Positions 1-12,600 of a stretch of DNA of 64,000 nt are shown in pieces (positions within the stretch are counted from its first letter, which is position 1; each line of letters opens with the position of its first letter). Source of the DNA: Udeniomyces pyricola (taxonomy: Eukaryota > Basidiomycota > Tremellomycetes > Cystofilobasidiales > Mrakiaceae). The translations under genes and the position numbers were made by a program. The notes beneath the pieces are model-generated. The model had not been told where the DNA came from, did not search any database, and worked only from the letters and a program-made list of their open reading frames with translations. The stretch covers positions 806,001 through 870,000 of the forward strand of contig BCIK01000001.1 of assembly GCA_039545295.1 (NCBI GenBank), in the 5' to 3' direction.

Positions 1-1275
1 CTCAAAACGCCGCGACGCTATCGCCGACGATGCCCCCATGGGTTCCGAGGGGGACCAACAGCTTAACCACCGGTGTTTGGGTAGGGAGGATGCTGAGTGA
101 GATTGCAGAGTGCGTCGGGGAGGTGAACGCATTGGACATTGGTGATGGAGATGGTTCAAGAGGAAGTACCTCGGGATCAATGTCCGGGGATCAGCAAGGG
201 CTGACTGGCTTGAAGAATTTGATGGAGAGTGCGAGATGGCGGTTCGAAGAAGCTGTGTGCGAGACCTGGGCGGCAGGTCAGACATATCTCTCTTGCGTAC
301 TCGTGGATCCTCCTTTGACCGAAGATTAGATTTGCTGATTAAGAAGCCCGCCTTTTCCCTTTTTCCTTCTGTGTCGTGCCACAGATGCTAAGCTGTTCTT
401 TCACCTCGAGGATTGGCTTCCAAATCCAGAGGCATCCAATACCACCATGTACCTCTCTAGATTGGCCGACTTTCAAAAGTACAACGCAACCGTCGCCTAT
501 CTGACTGCTGGTGGGACTGAGGGATCGAGTGCTTCGAGAGCAAGGACAGTGAGTACATCATATTCTGGTCATATTATCCTTTTCTACGGCCAATTTAGAG
601 ACCTCGTCAAGAGAAAAACGACCGACATTGCTCCAACGTTCGATTCGACTGCATTCATTTCAGCCCGAGGTCTCCTCACAATTTGTGACCAAGATCAAAA
701 ACTCCTTCTTCGACGCCTTGTACTTCCTTCTAGACGGCCTCGTCCATCTTGCCTTTGCCGAGCCGTCCTCGCTCGCCGAGCCCGACGGAGTCTATATGCC
801 TCAGGCATCGGTCATGCTGTCATTGTCGCCTTTGCCAGACGTCTCTAGTATCGTGAGTGGCAAAATCTCACTTGGAGCTTCTGTCCATTTATGCATCGTC
901 TGCCTCAATGAGTGCGTCAACGACAGCTCGGAACTGACCACTTTGTATGTCCTTCTTCACTTTACTTTGCTGCATGCAACTGAATAGGATACTCGAACTC
1001 TTCTTACTATCAGCAATCTAGCCCAACTGAGGGAAGTCCTCGTCCCACGCATCATCAAGCAGTTCGAAACCTCGTACGGCGTCGCAACGGAAGCCGATCG
1101 ACAAACTCTCAATCAGGTCATCTCTCAGCTCGATGAGATTCTCTTCAATGACTTTATCCGTCGCAAGGTGATTGTCATCAAAGAAATCATGAAGCGAGGG
1201 ATCTTGGACCCTGAAGTCGATTGGTATCGGATCTCGAAACCGACTGGTGGGTCGCTTGTCAACTGTTTTTTTCTT

Positions 1276-1319
<44 letters not shown>

Positions 1320-2235
1320 CTCTTTTTGTTCCTCGTTCGTTGAGAGCCCCTTCGGAGTCATTCACCTATCGTGCTGGACTCAAGCTGATTTTTGCATCCC
1401 ACACACACATGATGAACCCTCCCGATCCCTCTTCATACCAGAAATCAAATCTTACGTGTATGAAACCCTGCTCTCCATCGTCCACGTCCACGCTCAAGTC
1501 AGTGTAATTGCTCGACCACTCCTCAACCGAACGCTCTCGACGCTCGCTGAGGAAATTGCCCAAGTCGCCCTCGAGAGTGTGAGGCAAATCAAGCGGTTTG
1601 GGATGGGCGGAATGTTGAGCGTAAGTGTCTTTATTTCCTTTCTTTTTTTCCTTCCCTCAAGAACCTGTTTCTCGCTTAAGCTCCCATGCTTTTGCTGCTT
1701 TGCCTTTACTTCGTTCTTTTCTTGTTATTCCATGCTTGAGGAGTTATTCTCTTGTGGTCCTCGGGGTTGTCTCTGACTATTGTTACGTTATCATTCGAAC
1801 CCCCAATTAATCCTCCTCTCCCTGATTCTTTCTCTCTCTCTCCCTTTCCCTCTGTCGTTGTCGTTGGTTCTGCTGCTTCAGGCGACGATGGAAATCGAAT
1901 TCGTTCATCAAACTTTGACGGCCCACCTCTCCCCTCTTGCCTCGTCCACGCTTGACGAAGTCTACGCGACCATTTCGCAACTCTACGTTCGGCCTTCTCC
2001 AGTCGACAACAACAGCAGCGGTGGGGGAGAAGGCGCTGGAGAGGAGTTGCAGAAAGGGTTAGAGTTGGTCCGAAAGACGTTGAGTGATTCAAAGAGAGCG
2101 ACCGCCGTGGAGTTTGCATGCTTGAAGAAACCGATCGATGGAGGGGTCAATCATGTAGGTGGAGTTCCGAGTAGTCACATGATGGGCGAGATGAGTGGCG
2201 GTGGAGAGAGGAGAGGTGGTGGTGGAAGGGTATGA
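1..2235 (+). CDS. SEC5: Exocyst complex subunit Sec5 (EXOC2), 3' part
   Basis: Exons: <1-276, 385-548, 664-852, 988-1246, 1442-1620, 1882-2235 (TGA). The 5' part lies outside the window. Sec5 is a subunit of the octameric exocyst, which tethers secretory vesicles to the plasma membrane. Seen: joined exons give the C-terminal helical-bundle region of Sec5, including a stretch with FVTKIKNSFFDALYFLLDG, then LAQLREVLVPRIIKQFE, and a C-terminal block TMEIEFVHQTLTAHLSP followed by a TISQLY turn. This matches the end of animal and fungal Sec5, where an LEI..L...L..YLTP element precedes the stop. The last ~25 residues are Gly/Ser/Arg-rich and lineage-specific. Intron 4 carries a 43-base T run. Junctions are all GT-AG and phase-consistent. 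The main uncertainty is the exact acceptor before 988. Confidence is high for the family. Confidence 0.88.
1277..1319 (+). repeat. Poly-T tract inside SEC5 intron 4
   Basis: An uninterrupted run of about 43 T residues lies between the donor at 1247 and the acceptor at 1441. It is longer than an ordinary polypyrimidine tract. Its length in an assembly is unreliable. Confidence 0.95.
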
Positions 2236-2794
2236 AGATTCTTATGATCTCACCATATCCATCAGCTTCTACTGATAGCCGCGTCCGTCGCGTCTGGGTC
2301 CCGAAAGGAAAGTGCATCGTCGACGAGAGGAAGTAACGCAAAGACAACCACGATTCCAACAACTGGTCGTCGTGCGTGTACTTCATATAATGCTTAGCAG
2401 TAGCGAGACCAGACTCAACAAGAGAGGAGGCTACCTATAAGAAGAGGAAATCAACATTCTTCATGTCATATGGGAATACGCCTATATAGATATGGATATC
2501 AGATGAATCGAAGGGATGAGCCAGGAGATGATGATAGACGTCGAGTCCAGCGAGTAGAGACAGCTACAAAATTAAAGTGGGAATGGACGGAAAAACAGAT
2601 ACACAAAGACGCCGGAAGAAAGGGTTTAGTTTATGTTGTTTTTTTTTTTTATGTTTTGAAAAAGAAAAAGAAAAAAAACTTGTTTAAAAATTTAGCTTTG
2701 TTTCTTTTATTCCTCCTTCTCCTGTCACACCTCTCTCTCTTCAGTCTCCTCCTTTCCTCCACACCAATGCCTTCATCGCTAGACGAATTCTCCC
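2236..2794. other. Convergent intergenic spacer, SEC5 / alpha-beta hydrolase
   Basis: A 3'-to-3' spacer of about 560 bases. It holds A-rich and T-rich stretches near 2641-2690 that could serve as polyadenylation regions for both genes. No open frame here has codon structure or motifs that support a gene. Confidence 0.6.
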
Positions 2795-5700
2795 TCAACC
2801 ATGCATCGGGACGATCCGATATTCCAACTTCCTCTCCTGCCTCTCACTCCCAGACCCATCGACCGCATCACCCTCGACAGCAGTCGCCGGGACGCCGTCA
2901 CCCGTCGTCTGGGCCAATCGATCGCGTTCCGCCCCTAGAGCCATTGCTGCCGCGAACGCTTGAGAAAACGAAAAGTCCATCCTAGGGGCCATGTGCGAGA
3001 AGAGAGGTCGAGTATCTCTCTCGCCGTCGTCGTCGTCGTCATCGAGTAAGAGATGGTCGGCGAGACGATGATCACCTTGCCCCCCTTCGTCAAAGTCTTT
3101 CTCGACCCCGACCGACCCAGCGGAGTTCCCATGGTCGTTCACCTTTTCTTTCCGTTTGACCGCCTCTGACGCGGAGGAGGGAATGATGCCTCGTTCGAAT
3201 GAGAGCACCGGTACGATTGAGTATTCTTTCGCGGCGTCTTGGACTCGCACGGTCGTATCAAACACCCACGTCGTCGGCGTCTTAGAGAAAGCCCGGGACA
3301 TGGTTGAACGACCGCTCGAACCACCACCATTCGTCGTGCGCGAGGTCTCGATCCGGGTAGCATTGGTGGTGGAGGTGGTAATTGTCGACTTGGTTGTCAT
3401 GGGAGACGTTCGAGAGTTGGCACCATCATTCATGGGAGAACGTCGACGAGGATGAGCGTGCGTCATTCCTGGAACCGTCGAAGTGAATCTGAGGGGATCA
3501 TTCGAAAGACGATCGCTTAAGGGCCTGCTGCCGGGATGAGGAGGAGAGATCGTTCGGATTTGGTAGAGGTGTTCCGGTTGGATCTGAGTGAGAGAGTATG
3601 TATGGCAAGTTGGAGTGGAAGAGAAAGTGCGTTCAGTTTTGAAGGAGGAAGTGAGGGGATCGTATACATCCTCGGAGTGATGGTGAGAGAGCAAGGCCTG
3701 CATCGAGTGGGCGGAAGCATGTGTAAAAACTTGAGTGGGATGACGTTGAGAGGGTTGAGAGAAGATTGGAGATGAGGAGGCGTGGGTAATGATGGATAGA
3801 ACGGTTCGGAAATGACGGAACGAGGTGAGGAAGCCACCGTGAGACGTTTCGGGGAGGACGGTGCAAGCGACGTCGTGCATCTGGCAATGTCGAGTGATGT
3901 CTCGGATCTATATCATCCAATAAACAAGCAGAAGAACGAAACAAGACCAAGGAGAAAGGGTAAGAGGGAGATAAGAAGACTGAGAAGTCAGATCCATCCG
4001 ATAACTAATCAGATGGTACGAAGAGATTCAATTCGAATATCAACGTACCGATGCGACTGGATCAAGCTCTGACAAGATGACGTGATGGTCAACAGCTCTC
4101 TCAGACCTTGCTGTCATACCAACGGGCCCAAGGAAGAAGGATGCCTCGGCCAATGAAATATGATGGGTAAGGAAATGACAAATGTGCAGCTCTCGGCCGA
4201 GGAAACGGAGGAGGTAGGAGAAAGCCGACTTGGGAGCATCCAAGACGAAGTTACGGATGAGTTGAGGGTGAAATAGACTGGGCATTCCATCATGGTGCGA
4301 GTCATCGATCAAGGCAAAGTAAGTCAAATCCAATTCACAAGTCAGCAAGATCGGCGCAAGTGACTGGCAACAATTTTTTTTGTTTCTTCCTACTCACAGG
4401 ATGGAAATGGGATCGATCCAGACCGATGCGGCCATCAACTCGGGTGCCTCTCTCACAACAACGCTCACTAAACTCGATCCCAAAGAATGCGCGACAAACG
4501 TGCTCCGGGTCCTGATCGGGTCGAACCCCGTCTCCAGCAGCATCGTCCGGATCGAAGCAATTGTCTCCTCGGATGAGAGCGCATAGGGCTGAACGGGACC
4601 GTGATCAATGAGTTTGGACCGGGACGTGAAGAAGAGGGAAGGCATGAGTCGGATCGAGACGTCGGGAAGATCAAGGCAGTAGATGGGCCGTGACGTGAAG
4701 GAAAGAGCGACGAGAAGATGACTGTGCGAAAAAATCGAGAAAAGAGGAGATGGATGAAGTACAAGAAAAAAACACCATCTCAGCATCTGTGATACAAACA
4801 CGCTCTTTGCGGTCATCGAATAGCCAAATTTCACCATACTTACACAATCGAAGTCAATCCTCCAAGGCCATGGACAAGAATGATAGGCGACTGCTCATTC
4901 TTCGATTGTCCTTGGCCAGTTGCGTCCGAGCTTGTTTTCTTCGCCTTCCAATAGTATCCGATCGTCCTATCAGTTCTTCCCAGTCTCGCTCGATAATTGA
5001 ATCCTGCTAGTGATAGTACCAGACCGACCACCATCCGGCACACGAATGCGACGGCATACAGCGCAAGCGGACGGTGTTCGGTCAACGTCGGATCAAATAT
5101 CGGCGAGAGAAGGCGGATGAAGGGGTTACGCCCGGTGGGGAAACGATGACCTCGTATAGCTTCGAGCCGCCCATAAGCAGTGAGGAGGAGGGCATTGAGT
5201 TGTGAGCTGGCATAAATCTCGGGCAGAGTCCGGGCGAAGAAGACGGCTAGTTAATGTGACAGGGAAAGAGGGTAGATATGTTTGACAACACGTCCGGAGG
5301 AAATCAAGGGTAGAACGGGGATATTAATCAACATGGTCTCGGATGGTTGATGAAGGAGCAACCATGTGGTTCGACGTACTAGCCAAAAGATCCTCAACAT
5401 CCCCTCGGTGCAACTCTACCGCCTGAATACCACCTTTGTCCCTATCTGCCTCTCCGATTCTCTCAAACCACCCTCCCAAGAACGTACTCAATCTCGCCTG
5501 AACCTCGTCGTATCCTTCTTCCAGCTGTTGCTTCAATCCTCCGAGCGTCTCGTCGAGCGTGATCCTGATGTGTGCCGCTGGGATAGAGAGGGTAGGTGGC
5601 GGACGGGCACACGCTTCTCGTTTCGCCCGAAGGTAAAAGAGGATATAGATGGTCTCGAGGAGAGCAATGGCGAGCAAGATCGGATGATCGGGAGCGTTCA

Positions 5701-5833
5701 AAGAAAACGGGAGCGCGAAAATTGCAGAGAAGAGGGATATGGCGAGAAAGGCTACAGCGAGCGGCGCGACAAGGCGGAATGACGTGAGGAGACATCCGAC
5801 AAGGGTGCGATTGATGAGATTATCGGCGAGCAT
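2795..5833 (-). CDS. Alpha/beta-hydrolase fold protein with N-terminal membrane segments
   Basis: Exons on the minus strand: 5833-5380, 5246-4844, 4721-4398, 4277-4049, 3907-2795; about 840 aa. Seen: two or three hydrophobic N-terminal segments (VAFLAISLFSAIFALPF, then HPILLAIALLETIYILFY) and a third near YAVAFVCRMVVGLVLSL. A hydrolase core follows: ILVHGLGG (oxyanion loop), AHSLG nucleophile elbow with Ser at about residue 365, SELDP with Asp at about 466, and TSHGGF with His at about 493, so a complete catalytic triad. Exon 5 also encodes a ~340-residue Ser/Thr/Asp-rich tail with a run of six Asp, probably disordered. Family members with this layout are uncharacterised fungal membrane hydrolases; the substrate is unknown. 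Junction 3/4 was chosen because it restores DPISILLFHPQL, a typical strand after the nucleophile. The start is uncertain: the frame stays open upstream to an acceptor-like site near 6038. Confidence 0.82.
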
Positions 5834-6369
5834 TGCCGAGTGAAAATCAGAAGTAGGGTGAAAGAAAGGAAGGAAGCGAGTTGGTGTATAGAGATAAAGG
5901 AGTTTCGTCCACGTCCACGGAAAGAAAGGAGAGAATGGTGATTGAGGTGAGGTGCAGAGAGAGGAAGGAAGAAGCTGGGTGGTTTGCGGAATGTCAATGA
6001 GGACGACAAATGCCAAAACGACCTTTTTGGGAGGCGACTAAGGGCAGTTAGCCAGCCAACAAAACGACAAGGAATGGCGTACGAGCAAAGGCAAGGGGCG
6101 TTTCTTCCAGATGATCAGCACGGATCCTCAGTCAGAATTCCAATTTGGTGGCCCAGGCCCGACGCCGAAGCGGTGAGGCCAGAAAGGAGCGATCAGAATC
6201 TCAGAACAAGAGCCTGTCCATCGCGATAGGGGTCACACGAGGTTGACAAAAATGGAAGACAACCAAACACAAAAGGGAGATAGCCAAAAATACGAAGACG
6301 AAAAGATCACGGGTAAAAATGCCTCGCCTCTGTCCTCCCTTTCCCCCTCTGTTCCACTCCTTCAAGTCC
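5834..6369. other. Upstream region of the hydrolase gene
   Basis: Between the hydrolase start and the stop of the small minus-strand gene. The first ~200 bases on the minus strand remain open in the hydrolase frame and end at a CTAAC...TTAG acceptor-like site near 6038, so part of this could be a further 5' coding exon or 5' UTR with an intron. No ATG in a good frame was found to settle it. Confidence 0.4.
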
Positions 6370-6828
6370 TCAACGGTAATACAAGAGGGCTACGCCATTT
6401 GACCGCCATCCAAAACGGTTACCCACACGAATCAACGAGTTGCGGTGAGGGACCGACGCGGGAAGGATCAAGGACCAAAGTGTGTTGGGGGCCCTCGAAC
6501 GCCTTGAGGCGAAAACCGCCGAATTCAGTACGACTTGCAACGCGGCGAGGCGATCGCCCTCTTCGACGGTGGCGGCGTGCTAGAGAGACAGAGGGAAAAG
6601 AAAAGAGAAGAAAAAGAAAGATTGAGGCGGTTCTTTACCTCGCATGCTTGCATGACTGGGCCTTTGAGAGTACGACGCGACGAGTAAATGCCTGAAATAC
6701 CCAAGCTGATGAGGATCAAAACAGGCCGAGCGGTTGAGAGAGAATGTCGGTTGGTGGAAAGGGTATGAAAGATGGCGAAAAAAGGGTATCGAAGAACGAC
6801 CGTAGGCAGGAAGGTCGAGTGCGCGAGG
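6370..6828 (-). CDS. Small single-pass membrane protein, function unknown (5' end unresolved)
   Basis: Two exons are clear on the minus strand: from about 6828 to 6639 and 6579 to 6370 (TGA). Seen: a hydrophobic segment PVLILISLGISGIY followed by SSRRTLKGPVMQACE, then across the intron HAATVEEGDRLAALQ and an Arg-rich stretch SRRSRAPNTLWSL. The splice (GTAAAG...CTCTAG) is phase 0 and joins two stretches with codon-like structure. I do not recognise the family. No ATG lies between the THP3 stop at 6860 and the hydrophobic segment. Upstream the frame begins at a good acceptor (CTTCCTGTTAG) at 6829. A GTAAGA donor at 6930 preceded by an 8-codon ATG exon (6954-6931) would join in phase, nesting the start in the last exon of THP3. 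Alternatively translation begins at an internal Met and the hydrophobic part is UTR. Confidence 0.5.
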
Positions 6829-6859
6829 CTAACAGGAAGGAAGAGGAGCTCAAACCGCC

Positions 6860-9278
6860 TCAGAGTTGGCCTTTGATGTCGACGCCCTTGGTTTTGCGCA
6901 ATGCCTCGGCCAAGGCTCCGGACGTCTTACGGCAGTCCCAGACCTTGGCCTCATCCGCCGAGGTCGAATCAACATATTGACCGGCTGAGTGCGAGGCGAG
7001 AAAATCGGCGGCTTCTGATGACGACTCAAAGGCAAGCTCCTTGGCGATGAACGACAACGGCAACGTAGGATAACTAATTGTAAGGTGATGGCCGTCATAG
7101 GGGCAAATGCGAAGGCAAAGGACAAGTGCAATCGTCAACTTGCCAACTCAACAACATCCGTAGTTCATGCTGGAAGCATAATCGAGGAAAGAAAGTTGAC
7201 TTACGCCTTAGACATCGTCGCCAAAGCAGAGATGCGCTCTCGATCTACAAAGTGGTCCATCATATAGGCGCCCATGTTGGGAGCCTGCTCAAAAAGCACG
7301 AAAAACGCGTGGTAGTTGGACGTGGCGAGCGCGGTTTGGACCTTGAGCGCGTGCTGCACGCAAGCGGGAGCTCGCTGAGCGGGCGTCAGTTGTGAAAGAA
7401 GGAGATTGAGTTCTGTAAAAGGATGACAATCCCGAAAACTAGGTTATCAGCACCCAGTAGCAGATGGGTTTACATAAATCAAGGATGAGAGGTTACAACG
7501 CACCTGACTTGTTCTTGGTGTGCAGCATATAAAGAATGCGGTATGCAAGAAATTCCTCTGGATGGCCAGGGATGTTGTGCTCATAGAGCTGACGAAGTGT
7601 CGATTGACACTGATTCAGCTCACCCAAATCTTTCTGTAGCGTGAACAAGATACGAAATCAAGTCGACCAAAGTCAGCGATCACCCATAAGATTCAACCAC
7701 CATGACAGCCAGGTCTTGGACTGACTGATTCAAGAGCGATCCTGGCATGAATTTCGTAAACCTGGACAGTGAAATAGTTTTTGATCCGTTGAACCTGTCA
7801 AACATTGTATACGACTCATCCAGATGTCAGCTGTGGCCAGAACAATTTCACACTGGCGACGCATTCGAGTCAGATCGAGTATTTGGTGGTGATGAGGATG
7901 AAGATGGGCGTACAGTGAGATCCTGTCGAACGCTTTTGAATTGATCGCAAATGTAAGTATAGTTGAGTTCCTGACGCCATTTTCTCTTTAGCAGTTCAAG
8001 GGTCTGAATTAGAACAGGAAGAGGCCGAATCGTCGATGGATCGGGTTCCTAAATACCACAATGTGAACCGGGGGAGGGATTAGTTCAGTAGCTTATTGCA
8101 TGGGGTCGGATACTCGGGCCAAGCGGAACACACGAACCGAAGTCAATCGAAGATATCGCTTCTCGAGAGTCTTGCTGGTTCCAACAATCGTCTGCTTGTC
8201 CCAGTCGATGACATTCTGAGTGAAGTAGATGGAAGTTAGCGTCAAGATAAATTCGCTTGGCCCCATGATAAAAGCGAAGAAGCAAGCAATTCCAGGCTAC
8301 GTCACTAACCGGATCGAACATCTTTTCTTCTTCCTCCAGCCCGAGGCGTCCTTTACCAAACTTCTTGCCCTTGCCTGCAGCATTTTTGCCTTTCAGACTG
8401 AGCTGTTCCATCTTAGTCGTCGCCTGTGGAACTGAAACTGTCGCGTCGCCAGAGCTCCGGGCGGCTTCGATGTCATGCTCTCGAGCGAACCGTTTCTTTC
8501 TACGTTCGTTGGCCTCGTCTTCCGCAACCGTCTTGGGGTGTGAGCCCAATGCAAATGGGTTGGCGGTCGCAGACTTGTCCTTGTCAGGTCTGCCAGAGCA
8601 GAATGGTAAGAGGTCAACCCCAGCGCAGTGGTATCGAGGCCATTGTATGAATTGAGAGCTCACTTTTTGCGTTTTGTCGTCGTAGGAGCGACAGAAGAGG
8701 CTGGATTTGACAGCTGCTCTCGAAGACGTTGCTGCTTGAGTCTGATACATGGGAAAAGTCAAGGACGTACAGATGGTGAGAGAGAGAAAGGAAGGCATTG
8801 TAAGCTGAAGCTGGTCGAGCCGTGCATCTGCGCGTTAAATCACAAGTAGGTAACGCTGCGTACGATTCAAGCTCAACATTGGCCCAGTCGGTAGTATTCA
8901 TGGACTTGTTACGATACGCTTCAAAAATCATCTGAGGAGAGGGATTTACATAAAGAGCGAAGGAAGAATAAGGCGGCGTCAGTCTTGCAGTGACGCGAAG
9001 CCAACACGTCCTAAACAGAAAGATGAACGCATCGAGGCTGACCTTTTTTAGCTCAGCGTGGACTTTATCTTTGTTGGTAGAGGAAGCCTCTTTGAGGCAC
9101 CGTTGAACCCAGTCCCTATGAGTCAAGAATCGGGCGAACGTGAAGACGAGAGGAGCAGAAGAAAGAGAGAAGGGCAAGTTGAGAGCGCGGATGAGCGCGA
9201 GGAAGGTTGAATGGGCCTGAGAGTCAATCGGTGAATGGTGACACACTTGAGTGGGGCTGGCCAGCTTCCGTTGTTCAT
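6860..9278 (-). CDS. THP3: SAC3/GANP/PCI-domain protein, Thp3/LENG8 type
   Basis: Exons: 9278-9247, 9115-9043, 8931-8864, 8741-8664, 8589-8310, 8215-8138, 8048-7914, 7794-7726, 7633-7504, 7412-7205, 7073-6860; 454 aa. Yeast Thp3 works with Csn12 in transcription elongation and mRNA maturation; LENG8 is the animal relative. Seen: N-terminal WPAPLKDWVQRC motif and TTDWANVELES, a basic middle (ERRKKRFAREHDIE), then the SAC3/PCI core: LEKRYLRLTSEPDP, IRPLPVLIQTL, RQELNYTYICDQFKSVRQDL, VYEIHARIALE, LGELNQCQSTLRQLY, EEFLAYRILYML, APNMGAYMMDHFVDRER. These follow the family order exactly, which fixes the splice sites. Intron 6 uses a GTTCGT donor. It sits head-to-head with BRO1, 332 bases apart. Confidence in family is high; orthology to yeast Thp3 rather than a paralogue is inferred. 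Confidence 0.9.
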
Positions 9279-9610
9279 GTCGGGATAGGATATGGGTGAG
9301 GGAGAGTCGAGAGACGTGAGCGATGGCGTGGACTGGATTGGGGGAAGGATGCAATATGAGGACAAGCTTATAGGTAGAGGAGACAAGAGGAGACAACGAG
9401 CTGCTGGCTTGTGAGCTTGCGCTGGCTTGCGCTGGCTTATAATAATCGGATTCGCGCTTCGCCTCTCCCCGCGGTCGGCCCCACCCACGTCAGTAGTAGA
9501 TGAGCGCTGAGCTCAAGCAGGAACTACACCAGTCACCTTCGACCTCGAACCTCCCCTTGGAATCGGCTGCTGCTACGTCTACGACACTCACAGCCATCTC
9601 AACCGCCACC
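9279..9610. promoter_or_regulatory. Divergent promoter, THP3 / BRO1
   Basis: 332 bases separate the two start codons. The BRO1 start has an ideal CCGCCACC context. Short direct GCTGGCTT/GCGCTGGC repeats lie at about 9411-9440. An upstream in-frame ATG at 9500 for BRO1 exists, but the family and the Kozak context favour 9611. Confidence 0.5.
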
Positions 9611-12600
9611 ATGCAATCCCCCGTCATCTCCATCCCCAAGAAACAAACGGGCGACGTTGACTGTCAGTCTACCAGTGTTCTCTTTGCTTCATTCGTCCAG
9701 CAAACCTGATCCCATTCCTTACATTCAAACATACATCTCTCTCTCTCTCCCCTTAGGGCCAACGCCGATCCGACACATCATCTCCATCAGCTACGGCGAG
9801 AACCCCGACAACTACGCAGATGAATGTGCCAGCCTTCAGCGTGCTCGTCAAGACGCCGTCCGAGGTGCCGGTAGCGATGCAACAGGTTAGTCCAGTAGGC
9901 CATACCAATCCAACTTGTCATCGGCTCGTTCAGACCGGACGGCTACGCAATCGCGACGGATGATGCGTGCCGGCCGGTAGTTTGTGCCTGAACTTCTGAC
10001 TTCCATCTTACTGACGACGAGTTGCTGGACCATCCATCTTGTCAGCTCGTGACCTTCTATACAAGTACTTTGGTCAGCTAGAATTACTTGAGCTGCGATT
10101 TCCCGACATCAAGGTTCCTTTCCCCTGGTCAGGCTTCTCTCCCTCATAAATCTCCCTCATAGCCCATCCTCTCCTCGCATCTGTCGCCGCTGCTGATTGT
10201 ATCGGCCTATATGATCTATTAGGCACGACGCCTTCACCACCAAAGTTACCACACAAACCTCTCTCGCCTTTGAAAAGGCTTCCATTCTCTTCCTCCTGGC
10301 CTCTACACTCTCCTCCCTCTCAGCCGATTCGAACCGGACCTCGCCTGAAGGCCTCAAGCGCGCTTACCACTACGCCCGGTCCGCGGCCGGCATTCTCGTC
10401 TACATCAATGAAAACTTCCTCCACGCGCCAAGTACGGACCTCAGCAAGGAAGTAGTCAAGTTTCTGGTGGGAATCGTGCTTGCCCAGGCACAAGAGATGT
10501 TTGTCGAAAAGGTCATCGACGAAGCCAAGGGCAAGGAGAAGAAGAAGGGACCTGCCAGCGGTGAAAGCATGATCGCCCGACTCGCGATTCAGGGAGCTCA
10601 CATGTACACTCAACTCGGCGAGGAGGTCAAGGAGTTCTTCGGCAAAGGTATCGTCGATCGCAACTGGGTCGGCATCATCAACGTGAGATGTAGTTTTACC
10701 GTTTTGTTGTGTGTGCTGCGCAGCGATGAATCTACGACTTGATGTCACGCTTACATTTATCTCGATCATGCCTCACTTTCGGCAGGTAAAAGCAAAGTAC
10801 CTCCAATCGCTTGCTCAGTATCATCGATCTCTGTTCGATGCCTCGAACGCCGCCTATGGACCGGCCCTCGTTCGATTGACCTTGTCCGAGACACTTGCTC
10901 GCGAGGCCAACCGTCTCGCTATTGCCTTTTCGGCCACGTTTGCTCCTCTTCCAGACTCGCCCCCAACACTTCCTCCCGATGCTGCTACCTCGCTTCTCGA
11001 AATTACCAAGACGCATCTCGCCTCTGTCTCGGAAGCTAGGGTCCAGGCCGATCGTGACAACGACCTCATCTATCATGCTATCCTCCCGACTGAAGCCGCC
11101 CTGGCTGTCATCGAGAAACTAGAGGTCGCCAAGGCAATTCCAATCCAAGAAATTTACAAGGGCGAGGAAGTCTCGCGGCTGATCGGGCCTGACGTCTTTC
11201 GACGTCTAGTGCCGCTGAGTGTACACGAAGGAGCTTCGGTATATTCCGAGGAGAAGGCCAAAGTTGGCAGGCAGGAGTCAAGTAAGAGCGAGAGTGCAGA
11301 AGCTGAGGTTCGGGCAGCTCTGGAGAGTCTTGGTCTGCCCTCTGGGCTGGCAAAGTACCGGATGATGATGGATGGCGGGGGTCTTGATGCACTCGCCGAG
11401 CCTTCGACTGAGGTTCAGGACTGGGCAAGAGAGGTTCAAACCAAGGAACACGGCAGTGAATCTATCGATAGCCTGCTCAAGATTCTCTCAGAAGCAAAGG
11501 GGAGGGTCGAGAGGGACCTCCAGGGCATTCAGGACCAGCTTGATGGAGAGTCAAGGGAATGCGAATCGACACGGGTCAGTCCTCTGCTTTTCTCTCTGCA
11601 GTCCGCGTTCATCCTCTCTGTTGTGTATATGAAGTGACTTTACAGCTTACACATCTGATGTGATTTGGGCGTTTTGCTTGTACATAGGCGAAATTCTCTG
11701 GACACTTTCCTCAAGCACCTTCGGCAACACTCACGAAGTCGTTCCGAGCCGACCTGCGTTCTCAACAATCTGCTTTGGCTTCTGCCTCTCAATCCGACGC
11801 ACGTGTCACGTCCCTACATCAAAGTGTTCTGCCATTCCTCGCCATTCTTTCCTCTTCGGCGAACCTCAAAAAAGCGTACAAGGACGCAGCGAGCGGACTT
11901 GGAACCGCGGAACGAGGGTCAGTCAACCTGCTCGACTTGGGTGTGGGAGAAGAGGAGAAAGAGGATGGAGAGAAAAGGGACTTTAAGGCAACCTTAGCAG
12001 AGGTAGAGGAGAGACTCGGCAGGTTGAACAGATTGAAAAGGGAGCGAGCTGAGAGTCTCAAAGATCTGAAGGAACACGTAAGTCAAGCGTCAGCCGGATT
12101 AATGTGATAGACATACGCCTTGCTCTATTCAGTCTGCCACCTATCCATACGCTAATCCTGGTCTTCTATAAAGCTTCGGACCGATGATGTCTCCCAGCTT
12201 CTTTTGCTCAACCGAAATCGACCTCAGGCCTCAACAGGACAAAACACACAATCAATCGACCCAGCCCTCTTCACCACCGAGCTCGAAAAGTTCCGACCGT
12301 ACCAAGTTCGCCTCGCCACAGCGATGGAGCACGAGCAAACGACGCTCGATGAGCTCTCTCGATTGATGGAAAAGCTTCGTGGAGGAGGAGCTGGTCGAGG
12401 AGAGATGGTCCGGAAGTGGGAGAGCGGTGAGAAAAAAGTCTCAGAGCTCGAGGCTCGGCTAGCCGAAGCGGTAATCGATTGGAGGGAGGTCCAGGGAGGA
12501 CTCAAGTGAGTTCTCCGAATTTTGGTCTCAGCTCGAGCTCGAGATGTGTGATCCGACTAATTGAATCAATACTCTGCGTTTGATCGTTCCTTAGGCGCGG

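Noticed and set aside
4278..4397. Hydrolase exon beginning earlier (reading LTCELDLTYFALIDDSHHDGM)
   Set aside because: This open stretch cannot be joined in phase to the previous exon; the acceptor GCCCAG before 4277 gives DPISILLFHPQL, as expected for the fold.
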